A stretch of 64,000 nt of DNA, taken from the NCBI RefSeq assembly GCF_000016425.1, contig NC_009380.1, positions 4,406,144 through 4,470,143 of the forward strand, in the 5' to 3' direction. Source of the stretch: Salinispora tropica CNB-440 (GTDB lineage: Bacteria; Actinomycetota; Actinomycetes; Mycobacteriales; Micromonosporaceae). Below the pieces are notes generated by a model. The model did no database searches. It saw nothing but the letters and a program-made list of their open reading frames with translations, and had not been told where the DNA came from. Shown in pieces: positions 8,110-17,226 of the stretch. The position numbers and the translations under genes were made by a program. Position 1 is the stretch's first letter; each line of letters opens with the position of its first letter.

Positions 8110-9200
8110 AGCTCCTCCAGGAACCGGGTCAGCGCCGCGTTCACCTCATCGGCGTGCTCCAACATCACCACATGCCCACTGTTAGGGATCTTGACGAATT
8201 CGGCGTGCGGCAGCCGACGGACGATCTCCTCCGAGTGCGCCACCGGTGTGATCATGTCGTTCTCCCCGACCAGCACCAGCACCGGCGCGCTGGCGAGCGC
8301 CGCCAACGCCGGAAACCGGGAATGGGTGGCGAGCGTTCGCAGATAGCGGGTGACGGTGTCGGCGGAGGTCCGCGAATTCATCTCCTCGACGTAGGAGACC
8401 AGAGCCGGGCTGGGGTGACCGGTACCGAAGCCATACCGGCGGGTGAGCAGCCAGGCCACGTTCGAGGTGGACCGACGCGCTCGGTCGATCACCGGGCCCC
8501 CGTAGCGGGCGGCGTTGCTCATCATGTGCAGCACCGGTGCACCGACCCGCCCCAGCAGCGCCGGGGCGACCAGCTTGGTCTCGGCGAGCAGCCCGCCCGA
8601 GGTGGCCAGCAGCACCGTGCCCACCACCCGGTCCCCGAACAACTCCGGGAAGAGTTCCGCGAACGCCATGATGGTCATGCCACCCATCGAGTGGCCGACC
8701 AGCACCAGCGGGCCCTCCGGCGCGGTACGGTCGATCACCGCGCGCAGCGTCCGACCGAGCGCGGTCAGGTCGTACTCGCCGGTCTCCAGCTGGCCGGAGC
8801 GTCCGTGCCCCGGCTGGTCGTACGCCACGATCCGGTGCTCGCCCTGGGCGGCGAGCAGCTTACGCTGGAAGTGGAAGGTCCCCTGGTCCAGGCAGAACCC
8901 GTGCACCAGCACGATGGTTGGGTTCCCGCGGACCGCCCGGGCCGGCTCGACCGTCTCCACGTGGATGTCGGTGCCATCCGGCATCTCCACCCGCAACGCC
9001 TCGTCGAACCGCTGCGCACCGAAGTCCTCACCGGCGTACCGGTCGGTGGGATCGGCCTTCAGCCGACGGACCAGCGCGCGTTCGGTCGCGACGCCGGCGA
9101 CGAGACCGGCGGCCGCGACACCGACGGCGGCCAACGCGCCGATCGCGGCCCGGGGATGGCTTGCCCGGGGCAGCGGAACCCGGAACCGGGACGACGTCAC
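8106..9200 (-). CDS. membrane-anchored alpha/beta hydrolase
   Basis: A 364-residue hydrolase. An N-terminal hydrophobic segment (about 19-38) suggests a signal anchor, with the catalytic domain outside. The nucleophile is Ser171 in 'GHSMGG', the acid is the Asp of 'GENDMITP' and the base is the His of 'NSGHVVMLEHAD'; the oxyanion region is 'VLVHGFCLDQG'. The substrate is unknown; lipase/esterase activity is a family expectation. It overlaps alr upstream and tsaE downstream by four bases each. Its fixed place between alr and tsaE in actinobacteria hints at a cell-envelope role, which is inference. Confidence 0.88.
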   Translation of the reverse strand: MTSSRFRVPLPRASHPRAAIGALAAVGVAAAGLVAGVATERALVRRLKADPTDRYAGEDFGAQRFDEALRVEMPDGTDIHVETVEPARAVRGNPTIVLVHGFCLDQGTFHFQRKLLAAQGEHRIVAYDQPGHGRSGQLETGEYDLTALGRTLRAVIDRTAPEGPLVLVGHSMGGMTIMAFAELFPELFGDRVVGTVLLATSGGLLAETKLVAPALLGRVGAPVLHMMSNAARYGGPVIDRARRSTSNVAWLLTRRYGFGTGHPSPALVSYVEEMNSRTSADTVTRYLRTLATHSRFPALAALASAPVLVLVGENDMITPVAHSEEIVRRLPHAEFVKIPNSGHVVMLEHADEVNAALTRFLEEL

Positions 9201-10315
9201 GGACGCTCGCCGTCGTAGCAGCGGGGCACCCGGGTGCTGCCGAATCGGGTGACGATCTCATAGTTGATCGTGCCGACCGCCTCGGCCCAGTCGTCGGCGG
9301 TGGGCTCACCGTCCCTCCCGGTGCCGAAGAGGGTGGCCACGTCTCCCGGCGCGACCGGATCGTCGCCGCAGTCGAGCACGAACTGGTCCATGCAGACCCG
9401 GCCGGAGATGGTCCGCCGGACGCCACCGAGCTGCACCGGGCCGCTGTTGGACGCGTCCCGGGGGACCCCGTCGGCGTACCCGAGTGGAATCACCGCGAGG
9501 TTGCTCGCCCGATCGGTGGTGTACGTGTGGCCGTAGGAGACCCCGGCTCCGGCCGGGACCTGCTTGGTGAGCATGACACGGGCCCGGGCGGTCATCGCCG
9601 GCCGCAGGCCGAAGCGCTCCCCGGCCACCGGAGAGAGCCCGTAGACGGCCAGCCCGGGACGGACCAGGTCGAAGTGGGCGTCCGGCCGGGTCAGCGTGGC
9701 CGCCGAGTTGGCCAGGTGGCGGTAGCGCGGGCGCAGTCCCGCCTTCTCCACCATGCCCAGCCCCTCGTGGAAGACGGCGAGCTGCCGGTCGGTGGTCGGG
9801 TGTCCGGGTGCGTCCGCGTACACGAAGTGGCTCCACACCCCCACCACCTCGACCGCGCCGTCCGCCTGCGCCTTCGCCGCGGCGTCGAGCAGCTCCGGCC
9901 ACTCCGAGATGGTCGCGCCACCTCGGGACAGCCCTGTGTCGATCTTGAGGTGCAGTCGGGCCGGACGCCCGGCCACCCGGCCCGCCTCGACCATCTCCTC
10001 GAGCTGCGCCACGCTGGCTACGCCGAGGTCAATCCCGGCCGTCACGCCTTCGTGTAACGGCAGGCCCGGCGCGAGCAGCCAGGCCAGAACCGGCACGGTG
10101 ATCCCTGCCCGGCGCAGGGTGAGCGCCTCATCGAGGGTGCAGACACCGAGCCAGTCGGCGCCACCATCCAGCGCGGCGTGGGCGGCCGGGACCATGCCGT
10201 GGCCGTACCCGTCCCCCTTGACCACCGCCATCAACTCGGCGGCGCTACCGGAGCGCAACCAACTCACGTTCTCACGGATCGCGTCAAGGTCGACGCGTAC
10301 CTCGGCCTGCCACAT
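9197..10315 (-). CDS. alr: alanine racemase
   Basis: A 372-residue PLP enzyme that makes D-alanine for peptidoglycan. The PLP lysine is Lys33 in 'AVVKGDGYGHG'; the second catalytic residue is the Tyr in 'GAGVSYGHTYTT'; 'RVCMDQFVLDCG' is the conserved C-terminal motif. Family III fold, full length. A TAGGCT box is placed six bases before the ATG with no ribosome binding site, suggesting a leaderless transcript that starts the alr-hydrolase-tsaE unit. Confidence 0.96.
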   Translation of the reverse strand: MWQAEVRVDLDAIRENVSWLRSGSAAELMAVVKGDGYGHGMVPAAHAALDGGADWLGVCTLDEALTLRRAGITVPVLAWLLAPGLPLHEGVTAGIDLGVASVAQLEEMVEAGRVAGRPARLHLKIDTGLSRGGATISEWPELLDAAAKAQADGAVEVVGVWSHFVYADAPGHPTTDRQLAVFHEGLGMVEKAGLRPRYRHLANSAATLTRPDAHFDLVRPGLAVYGLSPVAGERFGLRPAMTARARVMLTKQVPAGAGVSYGHTYTTDRASNLAVIPLGYADGVPRDASNSGPVQLGGVRRTISGRVCMDQFVLDCGDDPVAPGDVATLFGTGRDGEPTADDWAEAVGTINYEIVTRFGSTRVPRCYDGERP

Positions 10316-10321
10316 GCCCCC

Positions 10322-10327
10322 AGCCTA
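10322..10327 (-). promoter_or_regulatory. -10 box (TAGGCT) for leaderless alr transcript
   Basis: TAGGCT on the minus strand ending six bases before the alr ATG, inside the 21-base gap after nnrE-nnrD. This would let alr be transcribed independently of the upstream genes. Confidence 0.5.
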
Positions 10328-10336
10328 CTGAGTTGA

Positions 10337-11842
10337 TCAGGAGTTGGCCCCGGCCCACGTCGATCCGCCGATCCAGCCGAGCCGGGCCAGCACCGGGCGC
10401 AGGGCGGCGGCGACATCGGGCGAGGCCACCGGGCCGCCCTGCGCTGCCTCCCGGCCGGCGAGCCCGTGCAGGTAGGCCGCCGCGGCGGCGGCCCGCTCCG
10501 GGGCAAGACCCCCGGCGAGCAACGAGCCGAGCAGCCCGGCCAGCACGTCGCCCGTACCGCCGGTGGCCAGGGCCGCGGTCCCGGTCTGGTTGACATAGAC
10601 CCGACCGTCCGGCGTGCCGATCACCGTCCGGTCACCCTTGAGCAACACCACAGCGTTCATCCAGGCGGCCAGGCGCAACGCGGCGGCGACCCGGTCGCCG
10701 CCGGGAGTCTCGCCGCAGAGCCGGGCGAACTCCCGATCATGCGGGGTGAGCACAGTCGGGGCGTCCCGCCGCCGGAGCTGGTCGGCGAGGGAGCCGTCAA
10801 CGAGCAGGGTCAACGCATCCGCGTCCAGCACCACCGGCACCGGTGCCGCGAGCACCGCCCGCAGTTCACCAGCCGCCTCGTCACCGGTTCCCAGCCCGGA
10901 ACCACACACCCACGCCTGCACCCGACCGGCATCGGCGACCCGGTCGGTAGCGATCACCGATGGATGGTGGCGCAGCACCTCCTCCCGGGCGCTGCCGGCG
11001 TAGCGAACCAGACCGGTCGGGCCGGCCAACGCACCGCCGACCGAGAGCACCGCGGCGCCGGGGTAGATGGCCGAGCCGGTGGCGACACCGACCACGCCCC
11101 GGCTGTACTTCTCCGTTGCCGGTCCGGGTCTGGGCCACCAGTCGGTCACATCCGCTTCCTCGGTGACCTGCAGCGCCGCAGTGCCCGGCAGCCAGGGTGC
11201 CAGCCCAATGTCCACCAGCTCGACCTGGCCGGCCAACGGCGCCGCCGCTCCCACCACCAGCGCGGGCTTCAGGGCACCAAAGGTCACCGTCACGTCGGCA
11301 TGGACCGCAGCCGGCCGTCCGGCATCGGTCAGCGACAGCTGCCCGGTGTCGACCGCCACCCCACTCGGCACGTCCACCGCGACCACGGTCGCCCGGTCAC
11401 CGTCTCGCCCGCGACACTGCGCCAGGCCCGCCGCGAGCCGCTCTGCCGGCGCCCGGAGCCCACCGCTGCCACCGATCCCGACGATGCCGTCGAGCACCAG
11501 GTCCACCCGGGCCGGTGGGCGGTCCACCAGCCGGCCGCCGGCGGCGCGCAGCGCCGCCAACGCCCCGGCGTGCGCCCGGCCCGGAGTCAGCAACAGGGCC
11601 GACACCGCCGCCCCGCGCCGAGCCAGCCGGGCGCCGGCGAAGAGCGTGTCGCCGCCGTTGTCGCCCGAGCCGACCAGCAGCAGCACCGGTGCGCCGTAGA
11701 CACCACCACGGTCGGTGAGGAGCAGCGCACAGCGGCGGGCGAGCCCCGCAGCGGCCCGCTGCATCAGCGTCCCGGGTGGGAGCGTCGCCATCAAGCCCGC
11801 CTCGGCGGCGCGTACGTCCGCCACCCGCCACACCGGTCTCAT
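10337..11842 (-). CDS. nnr: bifunctional NAD(P)H-hydrate epimerase / ADP-dependent dehydratase
   Basis: A 501-residue repair enzyme. The N-terminal half is the YjeF_N epimerase ('VLLLVGSGDNGGDTLFAGARLARRG' near residues 50-75). The C-terminal half is the ribokinase-like YjeF_C dehydratase ('LTPHDREFARLCGE' and 'GTAALATGGTGDVLAGLLGS' with the catalytic Asp). Together they restore NAD(P)H from its hydrated forms. The frame extends 55 codons further upstream, but the ATG at 11842 begins the conserved 'MRPVWRVADVRAAEA' and has GGAG just before it. It lies 44 bases after acpS, probably in one transcript. Confidence 0.93.
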   Translation of the reverse strand: MRPVWRVADVRAAEAGLMATLPPGTLMQRAAAGLARRCALLLTDRGGVYGAPVLLLVGSGDNGGDTLFAGARLARRGAAVSALLLTPGRAHAGALAALRAAGGRLVDRPPARVDLVLDGIVGIGGSGGLRAPAERLAAGLAQCRGRDGDRATVVAVDVPSGVAVDTGQLSLTDAGRPAAVHADVTVTFGALKPALVVGAAAPLAGQVELVDIGLAPWLPGTAALQVTEEADVTDWWPRPGPATEKYSRGVVGVATGSAIYPGAAVLSVGGALAGPTGLVRYAGSAREEVLRHHPSVIATDRVADAGRVQAWVCGSGLGTGDEAAGELRAVLAAPVPVVLDADALTLLVDGSLADQLRRRDAPTVLTPHDREFARLCGETPGGDRVAAALRLAAWMNAVVLLKGDRTVIGTPDGRVYVNQTGTAALATGGTGDVLAGLLGSLLAGGLAPERAAAAAAYLHGLAGREAAQGGPVASPDVAAALRPVLARLGWIGGSTWAGANS

Positions 11843-11886
11843 CCCACTCCGTCCCCGTGCCCGGCTCGACCAGGGCACGCCACCGA

Positions 11887-12255
11887 TCAGCGTTCCGCGA
11901 CCACCATGGCCGACGCGATCCCCCCGTCGTGCGAGAGCGACAGGTGCCAACGGTTGGCCCCCCGCTCGACCGCCGCCGCCGCGACCGTGCCGGAAACCGT
12001 CAACCACGGCCGGCCGTCCGGATCCGGCACGATCTCGCAGTCGTGCCAGCTCAGGCCAGTCGGCGCACCGAGCGCCTTGGCCACCGCCTCCTTCGCCGCG
12101 AAGCGGGCGGCGAGCGACTCGGGCGAACGGGGGTTACCAGAACGGGTGTACCGCTCGGCTTCGGTGAAGAGCCGATCGGCGAGCAGCGGCGTCCGGGTCA
12201 GCGCACGGGCGAACCGCTCCACCAGGACCACGTCGATGCCGACCCCGACGATCAT
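11887..12255 (-). CDS. acpS: holo-[acyl-carrier-protein] synthase
   Basis: A 122-residue phosphopantetheinyl transferase of the AcpS type, which activates the fatty-acid ACP. '[14 protein letters not shown]' (metal-binding Asp) and '[13 protein letters not shown]' (catalytic Glu/Lys) are both intact, and '[17 protein letters not shown]' ends the fold. A TAGGGT box lies six bases before the ATG without a ribosome binding site, so the message is probably leaderless. Confidence 0.96.
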
Positions 12256-12261
12256 GCGCCC

Positions 12262-12267
12262 ACCCTA
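12262..12267 (-). promoter_or_regulatory. -10 box (TAGGGT) for leaderless acpS transcript
   Basis: TAGGGT on the minus strand, six bases before the acpS ATG; it fits the TANNNT actinobacterial -10 consensus. The start of acpS transcription would fall on or beside the initiation codon. Confidence 0.5.
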
Positions 12268-12314
12268 CCGGCACGGTGCCCCGCGCGTTCTGCCGTCACC
12301 TCCACTCGGGACAC

Positions 12315-12355
12315 CCGCGGGACCGCCACGCGCCAGAAGGTCGGCGTGCCCGCGG
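12315..12355 (-). terminator. possible hairpin between glmS and acpS
   Basis: A 7-bp GC-only inverted repeat (12315-12321 with 12349-12355) lies just beyond the glmS stop codon. The stem is imperfect further in and there is no T-run, so terminator function is tentative. Confidence 0.35.
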
Positions 12356-12375
12356 CATCCCGGCGACCTCGATAC

Positions 12376-14289
12376 TCACTCGACCGTAACGGACTTCGCC
12401 AGGTTGCGGGGCTGGTCGACGTCGTGGCCCCGAGCAGCGGCGATCTCCGCGGCGAAAACCTGCAACGACACGGTGGTCACCAGCGGCGTGAGCAGGGTCG
12501 GCGTACGCGGCACGTAGATCAGGTGGTCGGCGTACCGGACGACCGTCTCGTCCCCCTCCTCCGCGATCACGATGGTCCGGGCGCCCCGGGCCCGTACCTC
12601 CTGGATGTTGGAGACGATCTTGTCGTGCAGCATGCCGCGGCCGATCGGCGACGGCACGATGCAGATCACCGGGGTGCCCTCGTCGATGAGCGAGATCGGT
12701 CCGTGCTTCAGCTCGCCCGCGGCGAAGCCCTCGGCGTGCATGTACGCCAGTTCCTTGAGCTTCAGCGCGCCCTCCAGAGCCACCGGGTAGCCGACGTGCC
12801 GACCGATGAACAGCACGGTCGGCTCAGACTTCAGGTCGCGGGCCAGCGCGCGTACCGGCTCGATCCGCCCCAACAGCTCGCGCAGCTTGCCCGGCACCTC
12901 CTGGAGCTGGGACACCACCGCCGCGACCTCGTCGGCGAACTTGATCCCGCGCACCTGGGCCAGGTGCAGGCCGATCAGGTAGCAGGCGACGAGCTGGGTC
13001 AGGAACGCCTTGGTGGAGGCGACCGCGATCTCCGGCCCGCCGTGGGTGTAGAGGACCGCGTCGGACTCCCGGGGAATGGTGGACCCGTTGGTGTTGCAGA
13101 TCGCCAGGACGCGCGCCTTCTGCTCCTTGGCGTGCCGCAGCGCCATCAGGGTGTCCATCGTCTCGCCGGACTGCGAGATCACCACGATGAGAGTGGACCG
13201 GTCGAGCACCGGGTCGCGGTAGCGGAACTCGCTGGCCAGCTCCACCTCGCAGGGGATCCGGGTCCAGTGCTCGATCGCGTACTTCGCGACCATCCCGGCG
13301 TGGTACGAGGTGCCGCAGGCGACGATGAAAATCTTGTCCACGTCGCGCAGGTCCTGATCGCTGAGGCGGACCTCGTCGAGCATGATCTCGCCGGTCTCGG
13401 TGAGCCGGCCGAGCAGCGTGTCGGCGACGGCCTGCGGCTGCTCCGCGATCTCCTTGAGCATGAACCAGTCGTATCCGCCCTTCTCCGCAGCGGAGGAGTC
13501 CCAGTCGATGTGGAAGTCCTTGCCGGTGGCGGGCTGGCCGGCGAAGTCGGTGATCTCGATGCTGTCGGCGGTGATCAGGACGATCTGGTCCTGCCCCAGC
13601 TCGATCGCCTCGCGGGTGTGCTCGATGAACGCCGCGACGTCGCTCGCCAGGTAGTTCTCGCCGTCACCCCGACCGACGACCAGAGGCGAGTTGCGCCGCG
13701 CGCCGACCACCGCGCCCGGGACGTCGGCGTCCACGGCGAGCAGGGTGAAGGCGCCCTCCAGGCGCTGACAGACGACCCGCATGCCGGCGGCGAGCAGCTG
13801 CGGCCCGTCCGGATGCCCGGCGGAACGCAGGTCGGTGAGGGCCGCGGCGAGCAGGTGGGCGGTGCACTCGGTGTCGGTGTCGCTGACGAACTGGACCCCG
13901 TCGGCCTCCAGTTCGGCGCGCAGCTTCGCGAAGTTCTCGATGATGCCGTTGTGGATCACCGCAACCCGTCCGTCCGGGGAGAGGTGTGGGTGGGCGTTTC
14001 GGTCGGTGGGGCCGCCGTGGGTGGCCCACCGGGTGTGGCCGATCCCGGTGACCCCGTCCCCGATCCCGATCGGGGACGCGGCGCAGGCCTCCGGATCCCG
14101 TGCGGACCGCTCGGAGAGGACCTTCTCCAGGTTGGCCAACTTGCCCGCCTTCTTCTCCGCCAGCAACTCGTCCGCGCAGATGATGGCGACCCCAGCCGAG
14201 TCGTAGCCGCGGTACTCCAGCCGTCGCAGCCCATCGAGCACAATGCCGAGCGCCGGACGCGCCCCGGCGTAACCCACGATTCCACACAT
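12376..14289 (-). CDS. glmS: glutamine-fructose-6-phosphate aminotransferase (isomerizing)
   Basis: A 637-residue enzyme making glucosamine-6-phosphate, the first step to UDP-GlcNAc for peptidoglycan. The N-terminal glutaminase starts with the nucleophile Cys2 ('MCGIVGYAG'); the two SIS isomerase domains follow ('GTSYHAGMVAKY', 'SQSGETMDTLMAL'), and the C-terminus ends 'AKSVTVE' as is usual for GlmS. The ATG is preceded by TAGGCT-N7 with no ribosome binding site (leaderless pattern). It is divergent from the aminotransferase gene at 14452. Confidence 0.98.
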   Translation of the reverse strand: MCGIVGYAGARPALGIVLDGLRRLEYRGYDSAGVAIICADELLAEKKAGKLANLEKVLSERSARDPEACAASPIGIGDGVTGIGHTRWATHGGPTDRNAHPHLSPDGRVAVIHNGIIENFAKLRAELEADGVQFVSDTDTECTAHLLAAALTDLRSAGHPDGPQLLAAGMRVVCQRLEGAFTLLAVDADVPGAVVGARRNSPLVVGRGDGENYLASDVAAFIEHTREAIELGQDQIVLITADSIEITDFAGQPATGKDFHIDWDSSAAEKGGYDWFMLKEIAEQPQAVADTLLGRLTETGEIMLDEVRLSDQDLRDVDKIFIVACGTSYHAGMVAKYAIEHWTRIPCEVELASEFRYRDPVLDRSTLIVVISQSGETMDTLMALRHAKEQKARVLAICNTNGSTIPRESDAVLYTHGGPEIAVASTKAFLTQLVACYLIGLHLAQVRGIKFADEVAAVVSQLQEVPGKLRELLGRIEPVRALARDLKSEPTVLFIGRHVGYPVALEGALKLKELAYMHAEGFAAGELKHGPISLIDEGTPVICIVPSPIGRGMLHDKIVSNIQEVRARGARTIVIAEEGDETVVRYADHLIYVPRTPTLLTPLVTTVSLQVFAAEIAAARGHDVDQPRNLAKSVTVE

Positions 14290-14296
14290 GGGTGGC

Positions 14297-14302
14297 AGCC
14301 TA
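14297..14302 (-). promoter_or_regulatory. -10 box (TAGGCT) for leaderless glmS transcript
   Basis: TAGGCT on the minus strand followed by seven bases and the glmS ATG. The divergent gene at 14452 carries the identical box and spacing on the other strand. Confidence 0.6.
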
Positions 14303-14416
14303 ACCCAGTTTCACTCATCAGATGTGCTCGGAAGGCGGGTAAACAAGCAGCCACTTTGAGCGATTAACGCGAGCGGCTACTTAGCGTCACGAACCACGAT
14401 CGGCGACCACGGCAGG

Positions 14417-14444
14417 TTGAACCGTCGCGGACAGTCCGTAGGCT
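14417..14444 (+). promoter_or_regulatory. promoter of the aminotransferase gene, leaderless type
   Basis: TTGAAC (14417-14422), a 16-base spacer and TAGGCT (14439-14444); seven bases then lead to the GTG at 14452. Transcription would start at the initiation codon, which supports the GTG as start even though no ribosome binding site is present. Confidence 0.65.
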
Positions 14445-14451
14445 GGCAGAC

Positions 14452-15645
14452 GTGACGACCACCCACGTCGATCCTCTGGTAACCCGAATGCGCCCCTTCG
14501 GGACGACGATCTTCGCCGAGATGTCCGCCCTCGCCAGCCGCACCGGGGCGGTGAATCTCGGGCAGGGGTTTCCGGACACCGACGGCCCGCCCGAAATGCT
14601 GGCCGCGGCGGCTGAGGCGCTGCGCGGTGGCCAGAACCAGTACCCGCCCGGGCCCGGCATCCCCCCGCTCCGCGCCGCCGTGGCCGCACACCAGCAGCGG
14701 TTCTGGGGCCTCGAGTACGATCCCGACGGCGAGATCGTGGTGACCGCCGGCGCCACCGAGGCGATCGCCGCAGCGATCCTGGGCCTCTGCGAGCCCGGCG
14801 ACGAGGTGGTCTGTTTCGAGCCCTACTACGACTCGTACGCCGCCTCGATCGCGCTGGCTGGCGCCCTCCGGCGCCCGGTGACGTTACGGCCCGGGGCAGC
14901 CGGACGGTACGCGATGGACCCGGACGAGCTACGTGCCGCGTTCGGGCCACGCACCCGGCTGGTGCTGCTCAACTCCCCGCACAACCCCACGGGCAAGGTC
15001 TTCACCCCCGCCGAGCTGACCCTGGTGGCCGAGCTGTGCCGCGAGTACGACGCGTACGCGGTCACCGACGAGGTCTACGAACACCTCGCCTTCACCGACG
15101 CCGCCGCTGGCCACATGCCCCTCGCCACGCTGCCCGGGATGCGGGAGCGGACGCTGCGGATCTCCTCGGCCGGCAAGACCTTCTCCTGCACCGGCTGGAA
15201 GGTCGGCTGGACGAGTGGCCCTTCATCACTGGTGTCGGCGTTGCTACGGGTCAAGCAGTTCCTCACCTTCGTCAACGCCGCGCCGTTGCAACCCGCGGTC
15301 GCGGTGGCGCTGGGCCTGGACGACAGCTACTTCACCGACTTCCGGGCCGGGATGCAGGCCCGCCGGGACCAGCTCGTCGCCGGCCTCGCCGACGCCGGTT
15401 TCGACGTCCTGCCACCGGAAGGCACATACTTCGTCACCGCAGACGTGACACCGCTCGGCGCCCGAGACGGGGTCGAGTTCTGCCGCGCGCTGCCGGAACG
15501 CTGTGGCGTGGTCGCAGTCCCGACCCAGGTCTTCTACGACGACTCGGAGGCCGGCCGGCGGCTGGTCCGGTTCGCCTTCTGCAAACGCCCGGACGTGCTG
15601 GCCGAGGCTGTCACCCGGCTACAGCAGCTGGTGACAGCACGGTGA
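14452..15645 (+). CDS. class I/II PLP-dependent aminotransferase (DapC-like)
   Basis: A 397-residue fold-type I aminotransferase. The PLP lysine is in 'SSAGKTFSCTGWKVGW' near residue 242; 'NSPHNPTGKVFT' and the 'VTDEVYEHLAF' Asp/Tyr also bind the cofactor, and the C-terminal 'VRFAFCKR' holds the substrate Arg. Actinobacterial proteins of this type are annotated N-succinyldiaminopimelate aminotransferase (DapC), but kynurenine and methionine aminotransferases look very similar, so the substrate is open. The GTG start follows a leaderless promoter. Divergent from glmS and convergent with glmM. Confidence 0.85.
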   Translation: MTTTHVDPLVTRMRPFGTTIFAEMSALASRTGAVNLGQGFPDTDGPPEMLAAAAEALRGGQNQYPPGPGIPPLRAAVAAHQQRFWGLEYDPDGEIVVTAGATEAIAAAILGLCEPGDEVVCFEPYYDSYAASIALAGALRRPVTLRPGAAGRYAMDPDELRAAFGPRTRLVLLNSPHNPTGKVFTPAELTLVAELCREYDAYAVTDEVYEHLAFTDAAAGHMPLATLPGMRERTLRISSAGKTFSCTGWKVGWTSGPSSLVSALLRVKQFLTFVNAAPLQPAVAVALGLDDSYFTDFRAGMQARRDQLVAGLADAGFDVLPPEGTYFVTADVTPLGARDGVEFCRALPERCGVVAVPTQVFYDDSEAGRRLVRFAFCKRPDVLAEAVTRLQQLVTAR

Positions 15646-15729
15646 GCACGCCCCTGTCCGACCGCCCACACGAGGCATCGCCGCCCCTACGCCCAGCGGC
15701 CACCGCCGACCCTGGGCCGCCCCGCCGGC

Positions 15730-15745
15730 ACCTGTCGCCGACAGG
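15730..15745. terminator. small hairpin in the convergent gap before glmM end
   Basis: CCTGTC-GCC-GACAGG in the 111-base gap between the convergent aminotransferase and glmM genes. Its right arm can also pair with a GCCCCTGTC copy near 15650. Likely a shared, bidirectional terminator; there is no T-run. Confidence 0.4.
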
Positions 15746-15756
15746 GGCATACCAGG

Positions 15757-17112
15757 TCAGCTGACCGGGCTGGCGGTGCGGACCTGCTCGGCGATTCGCT
15801 CGGCCACCTCACGCGCCGTCGTCTCGGTGCCGGCCTCCACCATCACCCGAACCAGGGGCTCGGTGCCCGAGGGACGCAGCAGGACCCGGCCGGCATCGCC
15901 CAGCTCGGCCTCGGCCCGCGCGACCTCGGCCCGTACGGCCGGAGCCGCCGCACCGACCGTACGGTCGCCGACCGGCACGTTGATCAGAACCTGAGGCAGG
16001 GGACTAACCACGGCAGCCAGCTCGGCCAGGGGCCTGCCGGTCCCCGCCATCCGGGACATCAGGTGCAGGCCGGTCAGCACGCCGTCGCCGGTGGTCGCGT
16101 GGGCGGGCATCACGATGTGCCCGCTCTGCTCGCCACCGAGCGCCAGGCCGGAGGCGCGCAGCTCCTCCAACACGTACCGGTCACCGACCTTCGTCTCGAC
16201 CAGCCGAATCCCCTCCCGGGACATCGCTATCCGCAGGCCAAGATTGCTCATCACGGTCGCCACCAGGGTGTCGGCGGTGAGCGTGCCGGCCTCCCGCATC
16301 GCCAGCGCGAGGATCGCCATCACCTGATCACCGTCGACCTCGTCGCCGTCGGCGGTGACCGCCACGCAACGGTCGGCGTCGCCGTCATGGGCGATGCCCA
16401 GCTGCGCGCCGTGCTCGACGACGGCCTGCCGGAGCGCCGCGACGTGGTTGGAGCCGCACTCGTCGTTGATGTTGAGGCCGTTGGGCTCCGCGTGGATCGC
16501 GACCACCTCGGCGCCGGCCTCCCGGTACGCCGCCGGGGCCACCTCGGCGGCGGCGCCGTTGGCGCAGTCCACCACGACCTTGATCCCGTCCAGCCGGTGC
16601 GGCACCGTACCGACCAGGTGCTGCACGTAGTGGTCGGCACCGTCGAGCAGGTCGTGGACCCGGCCGACACCCGCCCCGACCGGACGTTCCCAGGCGGTCG
16701 TCGTGTTCGCCTCGACCGCCGCCTCGATCTTCATCTCGATCTCGTCCGGCAGCTTGTGCCCGCCGGCGGCGAAGAGCTTGATGCCGTTGTCCGGCATGGG
16801 GTTGTGCGAGGCGGAGAGCATCACCCCGATGTCGGCCTTGGCCTCCGCGGTGAGGAACGCCACCGCCGGGGTGGGCAGGACACCGACCCGTACGACGTTC
16901 GCGCCGGCACTGGTCAGCCCGGCCACCACCGCGGACTCCAACATCTCGCCGCTGGCCCGGGTGTCCCGGCCGACAACGGCCAGCGGGGGGTGGCTCCGAT
17001 CCGCCTCGGCGAGGGTGTGTGCGGCGGCGACCGCTACCGCGAGCCCCAACTCGGGCGTGAGATCCGCGTTCGCCCGTCCCCGTACCCCGTCCGTGCCGAA
17101 CAACCGACCCAT
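15757..17112 (-). CDS. glmM: phosphoglucosamine mutase
   Basis: A 451-residue alpha-phosphohexomutase converting glucosamine-6-P to glucosamine-1-P, the step after GlmS. The phosphorylated serine is Ser102 in 'SASHNPMPDNG'; the metal loop 'DGDADRC' and the C-terminal phosphate loop 'RPSGTEPLVRVM' are intact. The ATG at 17112 is chosen over the TTG nine bases earlier because GGAGG lies ten bases upstream of it and 'MGRLFGTDGVRG' is the usual family start. It follows rpsI across a strong terminator. Confidence 0.97.
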   Translation of the reverse strand: MGRLFGTDGVRGRANADLTPELGLAVAVAAAHTLAEADRSHPPLAVVGRDTRASGEMLESAVVAGLTSAGANVVRVGVLPTPAVAFLTAEAKADIGVMLSASHNPMPDNGIKLFAAGGHKLPDEIEMKIEAAVEANTTTAWERPVGAGVGRVHDLLDGADHYVQHLVGTVPHRLDGIKVVVDCANGAAAEVAPAAYREAGAEVVAIHAEPNGLNINDECGSNHVAALRQAVVEHGAQLGIAHDGDADRCVAVTADGDEVDGDQVMAILALAMREAGTLTADTLVATVMSNLGLRIAMSREGIRLVETKVGDRYVLEELRASGLALGGEQSGHIVMPAHATTGDGVLTGLHLMSRMAGTGRPLAELAAVVSPLPQVLINVPVGDRTVGAAAPAVRAEVARAEAELGDAGRVLLRPSGTEPLVRVMVEAGTETTAREVAERIAEQVRTASPVS

Positions 17113-17146
17113 TCCCGCCAAACCTCCGATGCAACTGCCGATGGTG

Positions 17147-17197
17147 GAAAAACGGAACGGCCGGACCGCCTCCGTTCGCAGGAGGCGGCCCGGCCGT
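17147..17197 (-). terminator. intrinsic terminator of rplM-rpsI
   Basis: Arms at 17157-17173 and 17181-17197 form a 17-bp stem with one mismatch and a 7-base loop, just after the rpsI stop. Read on the minus strand it is followed by a T-rich tract ending in five Ts (17149-17153), the most classical rho-independent terminator in the window. Confidence 0.85.
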
Positions 17198-17226
17198 CCG
17201 TCAGAAGTACAACGAGCAGCTGATGG

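Noticed and set aside
14387..14950. Minus-strand Arg-rich frame opposite the aminotransferase gene.
   Set aside because: Composition is that of a reverse-strand shadow in high-GC DNA; the plus-strand gene is clearly real.
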